64,000 nucleotides of DNA, taken from JAWXCE01 sp034440495 (lineage in GTDB: Bacteria > Pseudomonadota > Alphaproteobacteria > Rhizobiales > Rhodomicrobiaceae). The first letter of the stretch is position 1. Every line of letters starts with the position of its first letter. The stretch spans positions 1 to 64,000 of the forward strand of contig JAWXCE010000030.1 in assembly GCA_034440495.1 (NCBI GenBank), read 5' to 3'. Below the pieces are notes generated by a model. The model was given only the letters and a program-made list of their open reading frames with translations. It was not told the origin of the DNA and ran no database searches. Positions 1-9,151 of this stretch are shown here, one piece after another. The position numbers and the translations under genes were made by a program.

Positions 1-171
1 CGCCAGAAAACCGCGATAGGCGCCCAAAATCGACCCCGCCAGCATCACGCCGAGCGATTGCGCCGTGATCGGCACGCCGATGCCAACGTCGATTTTGGGA
101 ATGAGGCCAAGCGCCGCGATGATGGCCGCAAACAGCGCGATGAACACAATATCCCGGATGCTGGTCTGCAA
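1..171 (-). CDS. bioY: BioY, biotin ECF transporter substrate-binding subunit (partial)
   Basis: Only the first 57 codons are in the window; the gene runs off the left edge. The translation has an N-terminal hydrophobic helix followed by VPITAQSLGVMLAG, the conserved BioY signature of the S component that binds biotin in the membrane. The start is taken as TTG because an AAGGAG Shine-Dalgarno sits about 6 nt upstream, overlapping the stop codon of bioN. It is the last gene of a cax-bioM-bioN-bioY transcription unit, so it should be translated together with its ECF energising module. Confidence 0.85.
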   Translation of the reverse strand, partial: MQTSIRDIVFIALFAAIIAALGLIPKIDVGIGVPITAQSLGVMLAGSILGAYRGFLA

Positions 172-181
172 CGCGCGCTCC

Positions 182-787
182 TTAAGGTCGGTTCTCAAAT
201 CCGCGCGCGGCGATGGCGTCGCCGAGCGCGTCCGTCATGCGCAGTGTTTTGATGAGTAGTGGCCCAGCGGCGCCAAGCCCGGGATACCGCGCCCCGCGCG
301 CGCGCCTCGCCGCCTCGATCTCGCGATAGTCATTCATCAGCACGGGAATAAAGCGCAATGTCAAGGCGATAACAAGCCCGAGTTTCGCAGGGCTCAGGCC
401 GAATCGGGAGAGCGGCGCGGCCATTGCGGCGATGGCGTCGATCATGGCGGATAGCGGCGTCGTGAACGTCACCAGCGACGCGAGGAGGACGAGGCACAGA
501 ATGCGCAGCAGCGCCAGCACCGCAGCAAGTGGGCCGACAAGCGCCCATTGCAGTCCGAAAATGATGGCGGCGACGAAAAGCACGGGCTTGAGGGCGGTAA
601 GGATGGCGCGCGCGGGCAATCTGGCGAGCGCGTACAGGCCAAAAATCGCGGCAACCAGCGCCGCAAGCGCCCACACGAGCTTGAGCAGCGCTATGCCGAC
701 CCCGACGGCGAAAAGCGCGGCGAGCTTGACTCGCACCGGGGTGCGGTGGATGGGCGAGTCGCGATGGATATAAAGCGCCAGCATCAA
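182..787 (-). CDS. bioN: BioN, ECF transporter transmembrane (T) subunit
   Basis: A 201-residue, very hydrophobic protein with about five membrane helices. The C-terminal part contains ARRARGAR, the first of the two Ala-Arg-Gly-type coupling motifs through which EcfT subunits contact the ATPase. Family knowledge: BioN couples ATP hydrolysis by BioM to biotin uptake by BioY. Its start overlaps the end of bioM by 4 nt and bioY follows after about 10 nt, so all three form one operon. The length is normal for the BioN type, which is shorter than generic EcfT. Confidence 0.88.
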   Translation of the reverse strand: MMLALYIHRDSPIHRTPVRVKLAALFAVGVGIALLKLVWALAALVAAIFGLYALARLPARAILTALKPVLFVAAIIFGLQWALVGPLAAVLALLRILCLVLLASLVTFTTPLSAMIDAIAAMAAPLSRFGLSPAKLGLVIALTLRFIPVLMNDYREIEAARRARGARYPGLGAAGPLLIKTLRMTDALGDAIAARGFENRP

Positions 788-1464
788 ACTGTTTCGAGAT
801 AGTGGCGGATAACATCGCCGGGTGCGCCATCAGCGGCAACGGCGCCGCGCTCGAACAGGATGACGCGGTCGTAGCCCTCGATCAGGCCCAGATCGTGGGT
901 GATGGTGATGACGCGCTGCGGCAGGCCGTCGATCACGGCGGCGATCTTGCGCTGCGACGGCAAATCGAGAGAGTTCATCGGCTCGTCGAACACGATCGCG
1001 TCCGGCTCCATGATAAGCACGGACAGCAGCGTCAGCAGCTTCTTCTCGCCGCCGCTGAGCAAATGCGCCGCGTGCGTGCGCTTTTCCGCTAGCCCGTAGC
1101 CCGCCAGCAGCGCGCCCATGCGCCGCTCTATCTCGGACGCGCCCAGCCCCAGATTTTTCGGCCCGAACGCTAAGTCCTCCTCGACGGTCGGCATCACGAT
1201 CTGATGCTCAGGGTTCTGAAACACGAGGCCGACCTTGCGCCGCGCCGCGCGCCCGTCCTTGCGCGTGGAGACGCCTTCCACCAGCACCTCGCCCTGCGCC
1301 GGGATAAGCAGCCCGTTCAGCGCCCGCGCGAACGTGCTTTTGCCCGAGCCGTTCGCGCCGATGACGCCGATACGCCGCTGAAGCAGCCGCAGGTTCACGT
1401 CACGCAACACTGGCACGCCATCGAAGGCATGGCTAACGCCGCGAAGCTCGATCAATGCGGCCAT
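784..1464 (-). CDS. bioM: BioM, ECF transporter ATP-binding subunit
   Basis: A 226-residue ABC ATPase. Walker A reads GANGSGKST near residue 36, the Q-loop region is VFQNPEHQI, the signature is LLSGGEKK, Walker B is DAIVFDEPMNSLD, and the H-loop is ITHDL. This is the complete ATPase set of CbiO/EcfA-type subunits. Adjacent bioN and bioY assign it to biotin uptake. Its first 13 nt overlap the end of the upstream antiporter gene. A decayed copy of its 5' end lies about 1.2 kb away, beyond that antiporter gene. Confidence 0.9.
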   Translation of the reverse strand: MAALIELRGVSHAFDGVPVLRDVNLRLLQRRIGVIGANGSGKSTFARALNGLLIPAQGEVLVEGVSTRKDGRAARRKVGLVFQNPEHQIVMPTVEEDLAFGPKNLGLGASEIERRMGALLAGYGLAEKRTHAAHLLSGGEKKLLTLLSVLIMEPDAIVFDEPMNSLDLPSQRKIAAVIDGLPQRVITITHDLGLIEGYDRVILFERGAVAADGAPGDVIRHYLETV

Positions 1465-2438
1465 ACTACCCAGACATAGGCGCCGTATCCCGCCATAAGC
1501 GCCAAGCCCTCGATCCGCCCGATGCGATATCCCGTGCGCGCGATCACAAGCAGCGCGGCCGAAACAGCCAGCATTATAAGGTTGTCGAACCGGACAATTT
1601 GCGCCGGAATGACCGTCGGCGCGATCAGCGCGGTCACACCGCCGATGCCGAGGATATTGCCGAGCGCCATATCGCCCTGACGCCGCACGGCCGCGATCAC
1701 GGATGTCACCAGCTCCGGCAGCGATGTGCCGATGGCGACAACGGTGAGTCCAATCACAGTTTCGGAGATGCCAAAGCTTCGGGCGACGCCGGTCGCGCAG
1801 TCCACCAGCAGCTTGCCGCCGGCGATCACGATGATAAGCCCGCCGATGGCGAGGAGCAGCGGAACAAGCAAGCTGGCCTCGTTTATAGCCAAAACCGCTG
1901 CCTGGGGGGCGGGAGGCAGATTATCTTCGGCGCTTCCCTGAAGTTTCCGGTGCGCGTCGAATTTCTCATACGCCGCCGTGTGGCCGCCGGGCGCGCCTGC
2001 CGTCTCCTGCCGGTAAACGTAGTAAAGATAGGCCCCCAATCCAGCGATGAACACCGCGCCCACGGTGCGATCCAGCGGGAGCGCAAAGCCGATGGCGCAG
2101 AACACTGCGGCGGTCGCGAGCACGACCATGCCGTCGCGCATTAACGCTTGCTGGCGCACCGCGATGGGCGTAATTACGGCCGCAACGCCGAGAATGAGGA
2201 GGATGTTGGCGATGTTGGAGCCAACGATGTTGCCAACCGCGATGCCGGGCGAACCGGCAAGCGACGCCTGCACGCTCGTGACCAGCTCCGGCGTCGAGGT
2301 GCCAAAGCCTACCAGCGTCAGGCCGATGAGCAGGGGCGACATACCCAGGCGCTCGGCCGTCCGCGATGCGCCGCGAACGAGTAGTTCGCCACCGGCGACC
2401 AATAAAACGAGACTGCCCGCTAGAAAAAGATAATCCAT
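1452..2438 (-). CDS. Calcium/sodium antiporter (CaCA family, YrbG-like)
   Basis: A 328-residue membrane protein with two homologous halves, each carrying the alpha-repeat signature of the Ca2+:cation antiporter superfamily: GFGTSTPELVTSV in the first half and AIGTSLPELVTSV in the second. About ten hydrophobic helices are visible, with a central charged loop (around residues 135-175). Family members exchange Ca2+ for Na+ or H+ across the inner membrane; the ion is not deducible here. It lies upstream of and overlaps bioM, so it probably shares a transcript with the biotin genes, although no functional link is known. Confidence 0.88.
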   Translation of the reverse strand: MDYLFLAGSLVLLVAGGELLVRGASRTAERLGMSPLLIGLTLVGFGTSTPELVTSVQASLAGSPGIAVGNIVGSNIANILLILGVAAVITPIAVRQQALMRDGMVVLATAAVFCAIGFALPLDRTVGAVFIAGLGAYLYYVYRQETAGAPGGHTAAYEKFDAHRKLQGSAEDNLPPAPQAAVLAINEASLLVPLLLAIGGLIIVIAGGKLLVDCATGVARSFGISETVIGLTVVAIGTSLPELVTSVIAAVRRQGDMALGNILGIGGVTALIAPTVIPAQIVRFDNLIMLAVSAALLVIARTGYRIGRIEGLALMAGYGAYVWVVWPH

Positions 2439-2553
2439 AACTGAAACCCCCGCCGCTATCTGAACCCGGCCATTTATTAGGACAGAAAGCAGTTTTTGGG
2501 GGAATTTTTTGCCCTCACGCTCGCGACTTTATTTGGTCGCGCGGGCATCTATA

Positions 2554-2644
2554 ACGCCGATACACCGCTCAGCCAAACGCGGATTACGTCGCGCAACACG
2601 AGCGCGCCATCGAAGGCATGGCTGACGCCGCGGAGCTCGATCAT
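2554..2644 (-). pseudogene. Decayed duplicate of the bioM 5' end
   Basis: Read on the minus strand, an ATG opens MIELRGVSHAFDGALVLRDV, almost identical to residues 4 onward of BioM (LIELRGVSHAFDGVPVLRDV). After about 30 codons the similarity fades and a TAG stop appears. At DNA level it matches window bases 1364-1457. It is therefore a remnant of a partial tandem duplication or of a lost paralogous ATPase, now inside the 296-base gap between the antiporter gene and a frameshifted orphan. Nothing else was recognised in that gap. Confidence 0.75.
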
Positions 2645-2734
2645 CAGTTACATGCTGCAATTGCAGGGTGCAGCTTTCTAGCACTCTGCGGATTGGGGCA
2701 AACATCGGATGGACGCTTGCGATCGGTCAACCAC

Positions 2735-4091
2735 TTACGACGCAAGAATTTCAGCCTCGTCTGGATCAAGGTCAAATGTAGCTTTGAATTGTCGCCTCAT
2801 AAACTCGCGCTGCTCTTCCTTCTGTGAACTAGCTTTCAACCAATTCAGATAATATTTAAAAGCACCGTTTTCATTTATCCACTGTCTAACAAGATCGTAA
2901 GTGACATTATTGGAATAGAAGTTCTGGAATACGTCATCAACAACCTTGCATCGCGCCCTTTTGCATGCGCGGAAAAACACTGTCGTCGTGCTCCTTATCT
3001 ACGAACAACGCCCCGTGTTTCTCGAAGAGACTTTGCGACATCCCGGAGACGTTTTTGTCCGCCATATGTGCACCGGGCCAGCAGAAGAACTCTGGAGCCT
3101 TAAACTTGTCCTCCTGGAAAGCAAGGAAGTGTGCGAACAGATGACGTATGACATAGTTCTTGGGGTCAAACCTATAACGTTCGAACTCTACGCGGAGATG
3201 AGCGAGCTGTCCTTTCGGAGAGAACCAGCTAGCGAAAGCTCTGAAAGAGTAGAGGCGGAAAGTCCTTGTAGGCATTAGCGAGTTCGCCTGTTATCTCAGC
3301 ATACTCTTCCCGGCTGTTCCGACGGATGGCACCTTTCGTCGCCGGAAATTTCTTTGCTATGAAGCTGCAGAAAATTGTAAAGCGCGTACCCGGGTTCACA
3401 TCGTCGATGAAGGTGGCGAAGTTGGGCGCGACCGTAACCGGAAATCCGCTGCCGGGATTGATGGCCAGATCGCAAACAAGAAGGAATAGAGATACGAGCG
3501 GATAATCGACGCGTTCCGGCCAATCGGATTCAGTTTGTTTGAGAAAGTGCTCAAAGGCCCGGATATACACGCCGTCGAGCATTCCAAGGTATTTATAGGA
3601 ATTCCAATCAAGATTGTGGCCGCAAGCATGCGAAAGATACTGGATTGTGAGAAACGGGCCTGCCCCTCAAATATCTCGTGCGATCCGATTGGCCAGAGCT
3701 CGATGGGTGAGCCGTAGTAATAACCCTTTTCCTTTGTGTTGCGTTGGCGAAAATCCGGCAACGCTGTAAATTCTTCATCCACACTCGAAGCCAGAACCCC
3801 GATTGTATGACTATATGTCATATACATTGCGTGACCCACAGCCTTGAAACGAGGATTTTCGGCGAGAGTTCGAGCTGTCACCGATCCGAGGGTAAAAAGA
3901 CGGAATACCTCGAGATCGAAGTGATTGTTAATGATGATGTTTGATGTCCCGGCGAGCGTTCCCCAACCGGTCGGGCCTTTCGCGTGCAACCTTTCTCCCT
4001 GCTCGATGATAGACTTCTTAAAGCCATCGCCGGAGACAATCATTTTTAGATCGTTACAGGTCGTATGCGCTTGTACGGGGTAGTTCTGCAT
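2735..4091 (-). pseudogene. Orphan protein gene broken by three frameshifts
   Basis: Four overlapping reading frames join into one protein of about 450 residues. The proposed start is the ATG opening MQNYPVQAHTTC, which has a GGGGAG ribosome site. The first frame ends well at HEIFEGQARFSQ and continues in another frame as IQYLSHACGHNLDW if one A is restored near base 3645. The second switch is near 3240 (restored reading DFRLYSFRAFASWF) and the third is in a T run near 2985 (KEHDDSV to FRACKRARC). The C-terminus is EILAS. No family was recognised. Base composition is visibly AT-richer than the neighbours, suggesting transfer. Either the gene is decaying or the assembly has indels. Confidence 0.6.
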
Positions 4092-4293
4092 GCGCAGCTC
4101 CCCTGACGCGTCACCCTCCCGCACCAGCCCCCGCGCAAATCGCAAGGGGCGAGCTAGCCGCCCGGCCGTCCGCCTGATATAGTTGGTTAAATATCGGGCA
4201 TGGTTGATGAAGGCGCGAAAATATCTCATCCGGTTGTTTCGCGAAGTTATCGGCCAAATGCGGCGCCCGGCTGCAGGGGTGAGTATCTTGGCT

Positions 4294-6867
4294 ATGACGA
4301 CGCAAGTCGAAGACGTGGGCGCGGTAAGCGTCGACCCGTTTCAAAGTTATGCGCCTCGGCCTAATCATTATGACGAGCTATTCGGCCCCGGCGATATCAT
4401 CCGCCCGCACTGGAAGATGTTCGCCGACCTGTTTCGCGCTCTGCCGGTCGATAGGCAAATGTCGCGGGTGGCGCGCCTCAACCGGCTGGTGCGCGAGAAC
4501 GGCATCGCCGACGATATTTTCGCCGATTTGACCAAAACCGACGAGCCGTGGAAGATCGACCTCTTCCCGGTTATATTCTCCACGAGTGAATGGGCGTGGC
4601 TGGAGCGCGCCGTCACCCAGCGCGCGCGGCTGTTCGACGCCATCCTCAGCGACATTTACGGCCCGCAGGACTTGCTGCGCACTGGCGCCATTCCGCCGCT
4701 GATGATCCTTAACGACGCCGCCTATCTGCGCCCGTGCCGCGAGATGGGATGCGGCGCGGGACAGCTCGACTTTTACGCGGTCGATCTGGCGCGCAGCCCC
4801 GGCGGAACATGGCGTGTGCTCGATAATCACGCGGAAACGCCTGCTGGTTCAGGCTTCGCGCTCGCTAACCGCGTGGTGCACAGCCAGGTGGCGGGAGATA
4901 TCTTCCGCGCGTTGAACGGTCTGCGCCTCGCGCCGTTCTATCAAAAACTGCAGGCGGAGTTGATGAGCCGCGTCAATCGCGACGATCCTCTCATCGCGCT
5001 GCTCACCCCCGGCCCGCGCCACGAGGATTACTTCGGTCACGCCTACCTCGCCCGCTATCTCGGCCTCGTGCTGATGGAGGGCGGCGACATGCGCGTTGTT
5101 GGCAACCGCGTTTACATGAAGACGCTGGAAGGGCTGAAGCTTGTCGATCTCATCGTGCGCTGCGTCGAGGGCGGGAGCGCGGACGCGCTTGAACTGAACC
5201 CGAATGGTTTTCTGGGGCCAGTCGGGCTTATGCAGGCCGTGCGCAAGACACCGAACCTGGTCACCAATATGCTTGGTTCGGCCATTATCGAAAACCGGGG
5301 GCTTGGACGCTATTTGCCCGCACTCGCCAAACAGCTTCTTGGCGAGGAGCTGGAGTTGAAGGATGCACCTCGCTGGTGGCTCGGCGACGAGGCGGGCCGC
5401 GCCCATGTGTTCGCGAATTTTAACCGCATGATTATCCGTCGCGCGCGTGAGGGCACCGGACGTCCAGGTGGCGCGGAGTTGGGGCGCAACCCGGCGAAAC
5501 TACCGCAGGAACAGGCAGCGGCGTTGCGCGCGGACATCGAGTTGAACGGCCGCGCGCTTGTAGCGGAGGAGCCGGTCGGGTTCGCCACGACGCCGAGTTG
5601 GACGCCGCAGGGGCTAAAACCGGCGGCTTACGCCGTGCGGCTGTTCGTGGCGCGCTTTGGCGACAGCTATCACGTGATGCCCGGCGGCATTGCGCTGACG
5701 GTCGATGCGCAAACCGGCGTTTCCCTATCTTCGTCTGAGGGCCAGACGCGCGATGTATGGGTGACATCCGCGACGGAGGTCTCCAATCATGTCAGCCTGA
5801 TGCGGCCACCCATTGAGGTCTCCGGTGTACAGCGTGCGGGCAAGGGCCTGCGCAGCCGCGCCGCCGACAATTTGTTCTGGCTTGGCCGCTACACCGAGCG
5901 TGCAGACAGCACCATGCGCCTTATGCGCGCCGCCCTGACGCGGATGCGTGATGAGGGTGCCGAAAGCCAGGCCGGCGAGGCTGTGCGCAAAGCGCTCGCC
6001 GCCATTCTCGCCAAGGATTACGCGGCGCGCAAAACACCGCCCGCGAAGGAGCCTTTAAAGGCCGTCGAAAGCCTTGTCGTCACACTCATGTCCGCGACAG
6101 ATCGCCTGTATAGCCTGCCAAGCACGCTGGAAAGCGCGTACCGCGTGGCGAGCGTTTTGCGCGACCGGTTGTCCATTGAAGCCTGGAATACTTTGCAGAC
6201 TTTCCAGACCAATCCAGTCTGGCGCGGCGAAGCAACACCGGGCGGAATCTTGGACATCATAGACACTCTTGACCAGGGCGTGCTGACGATGGCGGCTTTC
6301 AACGGCATGATCGCGGAGAATATGACCCGCAACCCCGGCTGGCGTTTCCTCGACATCGGGCGGCGGATGGAGCGCACGGCGCGGCTGTCGGAGTTGCTGC
6401 TGGCCCTGTTCGGCGAGGCGCAGGACGACGACAGCGAAACTAGCGGCTTGCTGTTCACGCTAGAGGCGTCCGACAGCATCATCACATTCCGCTCGCGCTA
6501 CCTGTTCGCGCCGGTGCTCTCGCTGGTGCTCGACCTGCTGCTGCTCGACGAAACCAACCCGCGCAGCATCGCGTTCCAGCTCGCGGCTGTGGACGCGCAG
6601 CTTGGCGCCCTTCCGCAAGCCTCGCAAAGCGGCGTACAAACCGAGGAACAGCGCATGATTCTCGAACTGCTGACGGCGGTGCGCCTCGCCAAGGTTTCGC
6701 AGCTTGCGCAGGTTGGGGCGGGTGGCTCGCGGCCTGAGTTCAAAGCCCTGTTCCTGCAAATCGCCGACGGCCTGCCCCGACTGTCTGAAGCCATCACCCG
6801 GCGTTATTTCAACCTGACCGAAGATGAACTGCGCCGCGTCTATTCCCGCAACACACCGCGCCCGTAA
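4294..6867 (+). CDS. Circularly permuted ATP-grasp / alpha-E fusion protein
   Basis: An 857-residue fusion. Residues 1 to about 470 are a circularly permuted ATP-grasp domain (DUF404/DUF407 type, with HYDELFGPGD and LNDAAYLRPC near the N-terminus and ALELNPNGFLGPVGL inside). Residues about 515-855 are an alpha-E domain (DUF403), opening with the hallmark RAADNLFWLGRYTERAD. In many proteobacteria these are two separate genes. ATP-grasp enzymes make amide or peptide bonds, and the associated transglutaminase next door supports a peptide-tailoring or cell-wall-linked role, but the substrate is unknown. The ATG opening MTTQVED was preferred over a start 37 codons upstream because a GGGGTGAG ribosome site precedes it. 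Confidence 0.88.
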   Translation: MTTQVEDVGAVSVDPFQSYAPRPNHYDELFGPGDIIRPHWKMFADLFRALPVDRQMSRVARLNRLVRENGIADDIFADLTKTDEPWKIDLFPVIFSTSEWAWLERAVTQRARLFDAILSDIYGPQDLLRTGAIPPLMILNDAAYLRPCREMGCGAGQLDFYAVDLARSPGGTWRVLDNHAETPAGSGFALANRVVHSQVAGDIFRALNGLRLAPFYQKLQAELMSRVNRDDPLIALLTPGPRHEDYFGHAYLARYLGLVLMEGGDMRVVGNRVYMKTLEGLKLVDLIVRCVEGGSADALELNPNGFLGPVGLMQAVRKTPNLVTNMLGSAIIENRGLGRYLPALAKQLLGEELELKDAPRWWLGDEAGRAHVFANFNRMIIRRAREGTGRPGGAELGRNPAKLPQEQAAALRADIELNGRALVAEEPVGFATTPSWTPQGLKPAAYAVRLFVARFGDSYHVMPGGIALTVDAQTGVSLSSSEGQTRDVWVTSATEVSNHVSLMRPPIEVSGVQRAGKGLRSRAADNLFWLGRYTERADSTMRLMRAALTRMRDEGAESQAGEAVRKALAAILAKDYAARKTPPAKEPLKAVESLVVTLMSATDRLYSLPSTLESAYRVASVLRDRLSIEAWNTLQTFQTNPVWRGEATPGGILDIIDTLDQGVLTMAAFNGMIAENMTRNPGWRFLDIGRRMERTARLSELLLALFGEAQDDDSETSGLLFTLEASDSIITFRSRYLFAPVLSLVLDLLLLDETNPRSIAFQLAAVDAQLGALPQASQSGVQTEEQRMILELLTAVRLAKVSQLAQVGAGGSRPEFKALFLQIADGLPRLSEAITRRYFNLTEDELRRVYSRNTPRP

Positions 6868-6891
6868 GCGCCCATATGCAGATTGCCGCGC

Positions 6892-7764
6892 ATGATTTTT
6901 GAATTGAGCCATAAAACCGTTTATCGCTACACGGCTCCGGTGGCTCAATCGCATCATCTTATTCATCTCGCGCCGCGCCCCGCCGACCGGCAAACGGTTT
7001 CGCGGCATACAATTATCGTGGAGCCCGCGCCCGCCGCCCGCACCGATTTTGTGGATGCTTTCGGCAATCCGGCGACGATTTTGACTATCGAGCAGGATCA
7101 TTCCGAATTGCTTATTCACTCGCGCGGGCAGATTGAGGTGACGGCGCGGCCCAAGCCAGATTTGACGGCTACGGTTTCATGGAGTCAGTTGGCCGCCGAG
7201 TTGGGGCCAGGCCCCGGACCACACGATCTTGATCTGTTGCAATACGCATGCTCCTCGCGCTATGCCCGCCCGGCCCGCGACGCCTATGATTATGCGCGCG
7301 AAAGTTTTCCGCAAGGCCGCCCCGTGCTGGAGGGAGCCATGGATTTGACCAGCCGCATCTATACCGATTTTAAGTACGACCCAAAGGCGACAGATGTAGC
7401 AACTAGTGTGTCGGAACTGCTCCGAATTCGTCGCGGCGTGTGTCAAGATTTCGCTCACCTCGCCATCTCCGGCCTGCGCTCGCTCGGCCTGCCCGCGCGC
7501 TATGTGAGCGGCTATTTGCTTACCCACCCGCCCGCTGGACAACCGCGATTGCAGGGCGCCGACGCCAGCCACGCCTGGATTTCCGTCTGGGCGCCCGAGA
7601 CCGGCTGGGTGGATTTCGACCCGACCAACAACCTCATCCCGTCGGACGAGCACATCACCATCGCCTACGGCCGCGACTATCACGACGTCAGCCCCATCGC
7701 CGGCGTGCTCCTCGGCGGCGGCGAACACAAGATGGATGTGGCGGTGGATGTCGTGCCGGTTTGA
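6892..7764 (+). CDS. Transglutaminase family protein
   Basis: A 290-residue protein with the N-terminal beta domain (bacterial transglutaminase-like N region, FELSHKTVYRYTAPV) and a transglutaminase core. The catalytic triad is visible: Cys184 in RRGVCQDFAH, His227 in DASHAWISVW and Asp243 in WVDFDPTNN. Members act as cysteine peptidases or amidases on peptide bonds rather than as true cross-linkers. It follows the ATP-grasp/alpha-E gene by 24 nt, the conserved pairing for this family, so the two are presumably co-transcribed. A TTG three codons upstream is an alternative start. Confidence 0.88.
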   Translation: MIFELSHKTVYRYTAPVAQSHHLIHLAPRPADRQTVSRHTIIVEPAPAARTDFVDAFGNPATILTIEQDHSELLIHSRGQIEVTARPKPDLTATVSWSQLAAELGPGPGPHDLDLLQYACSSRYARPARDAYDYARESFPQGRPVLEGAMDLTSRIYTDFKYDPKATDVATSVSELLRIRRGVCQDFAHLAISGLRSLGLPARYVSGYLLTHPPAGQPRLQGADASHAWISVWAPETGWVDFDPTNNLIPSDEHITIAYGRDYHDVSPIAGVLLGGGEHKMDVAVDVVPV

Positions 7765-7790
7765 AGGTAAAGCCTATTAAGTTGCTCTGA

Positions 7791-8147
7791 TTACCAACTG
7801 TATTGTCGGCTAAATTCGAAACTTATATCGCAACAATCTGATATGTACGCCTTAATAAAATAGTTTATTGCGCCAATACAAGTCGTCGAAAGCGCAAGCC
7901 CCAAACATAACCTTTTAGTTCCAATGCTGAGGTCTTCTTTAGGACCTTTCGCAAGAGAGGGCATGTCTCTTATTATGGCAGAAAAATTATCAGCGTTTAA
8001 ATTCCATCCATTGGTGGTGTAAAAATACATATCTAGCAAAAATGCATACACGCCATAATAAAGGCTCCATATTATAAACACTATCAATAAAATAATTTCC
8101 AAAATGCCATTAATTTTAATCCAACTAGAATGTTTAATCAGTTGCAT
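7791..8147 (-). CDS. Small AT-rich orphan membrane protein
   Basis: A 118-residue protein with one strong hydrophobic helix near residues 14-36 (EIILLIVFIIWSLYYGVYAF) and a second around 85-105. Two adjacent cysteines (DCC) lie near the C-terminus. No family recognised. The composition is much AT-richer than both neighbours, as expected for recently acquired DNA. It stands alone, convergent with the transglutaminase gene, with egtD upstream in the same orientation. It could be a small inner-membrane protein; expression is uncertain. Confidence 0.5.
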   Translation of the reverse strand: MQLIKHSSWIKINGILEIILLIVFIIWSLYYGVYAFLLDMYFYTTNGWNLNADNFSAIIRDMPSLAKGPKEDLSIGTKRLCLGLALSTTCIGAINYFIKAYISDCCDISFEFSRQYSW

Positions 8148-8160
8148 GTCGAATAATGTT

Positions 8161-8190
8161 GACGTCTGAACTCAGATGATTTCAGACGTC
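8161..8190 (-). terminator. Hairpin spanning the egtD stop codon
   Basis: A perfect 10-bp inverted repeat (GACGTCTGAA / TTCAGACGTC) with a 10-nt loop that contains the egtD stop codon. There is no clear T tract after it on the minus strand, so it may be a weak terminator or an mRNA 3'-end stabiliser. Confidence 0.4.
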
Positions 8191-9137
8191 AGATAATGCA
8201 GGCTGTAGAGGCCGTTTGCATCGACCCACGACTGATCGGGCCGCCATCCGGCCTCGCGGGCGAGGGTGCAGAAGCCTTCGACGGAATATTTGTACGAGTT
8301 TTCGGTATGGATGCGCTCGCCCTCGTCAAACGAAAATGATTGACCCAGCACGGTCGCCGTTTGTGGGCGCAGGCTTCGCAGATATATTTCGATGCGGCCT
8401 CCCGCCTCGTTATAAATCGCCTCATGCGCGAAGGCGGCAATATCCAGGTTTCCGCCAAGCTCGCGGTTGATGCGGGCGATCAGGTTGAGATTGAATTCGG
8501 CGGTCACGCCTTGCGCGTCGTCATAGGCCGGGATCAGAATGTCGGCGCTTTTGCGCAAGTCGACGCCGACCAGCAAGGCGCCTGTCCGGCCGAGCAATCG
8601 CGCGGCCCGGCGTAAAAATTCGACCGCCTCATGCCGGTGCAGATTGCCGATGGTGGAGCCGGGGAAAAAGCCGAGTTTGCGCAGGGGCAGGATGGATTTC
8701 GGCAGGGATATCGGCGCGTTGAAGTCCGCGCAGATTGGCGATATCGGCAAATCCGGGAACTTGCGCGCAAGCCTTTCAGCGGCGGCGTCTAGCGCCTCGC
8801 GGCAGATGTCGATGGGCGCATAAACGGCGAGATCGTCCATCGCCGCGATCAGCGTCCCCGTTTTGCGGCTGGAGCCTGAGCCGAATTCGATGATGCAGGC
8901 GCGCGGGCCAGACAGTTCGGCGATCGCGTCCGCATGCTGTTCAAGCAAACCAATTTCGGTGCGTGTCGGATAATATTCGTCCAGCCGCGTGATCGCCTCG
9001 AACAGCGCCGAGCCGCGCTCGTCATAGAAAAACCGGCACGGAATCGCCTTGGGCGACTGGCTCAAGCCCGCTAGCACGCTCTGGCTAAAATCGTCTAATG
9101 GCACGGAATCGGCCCGCTGCCTCGTGGCGATTGTCAT
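8172..9137 (-). CDS. egtD: EgtD, L-histidine N-alpha-methyltransferase
   Basis: A 321-residue SAM-dependent methyltransferase, the usual EgtD length. The SAM-binding motif is EFGSGSSRKT near residue 85, and the family landmarks FFYDERGSALFEAIT and GFFPGSTIGNL are present. It trimethylates histidine to hercynine, the first committed step of ergothioneine synthesis in the cytoplasm. It lies 14 nt downstream of egtB in the same orientation, forming the minimal egtB-egtD pair. The internal ATG (MTIATRQ) with an AAAGG ribosome site was chosen over a longer version that would run into egtB. Confidence 0.92.
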   Translation of the reverse strand: MTIATRQRADSVPLDDFSQSVLAGLSQSPKAIPCRFFYDERGSALFEAITRLDEYYPTRTEIGLLEQHADAIAELSGPRACIIEFGSGSSRKTGTLIAAMDDLAVYAPIDICREALDAAAERLARKFPDLPISPICADFNAPISLPKSILPLRKLGFFPGSTIGNLHRHEAVEFLRRAARLLGRTGALLVGVDLRKSADILIPAYDDAQGVTAEFNLNLIARINRELGGNLDIAAFAHEAIYNEAGGRIEIYLRSLRPQTATVLGQSFSFDEGERIHTENSYKYSVEGFCTLAREAGWRPDQSWVDANGLYSLHYLTSEII

Positions 9138-9151
9138 GGGATACCTTTTGC

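Noticed and set aside
1455..2144. 229-codon plus-strand ORF
   Set aside because: Antisense to the calcium/sodium antiporter, no recognisable domain.
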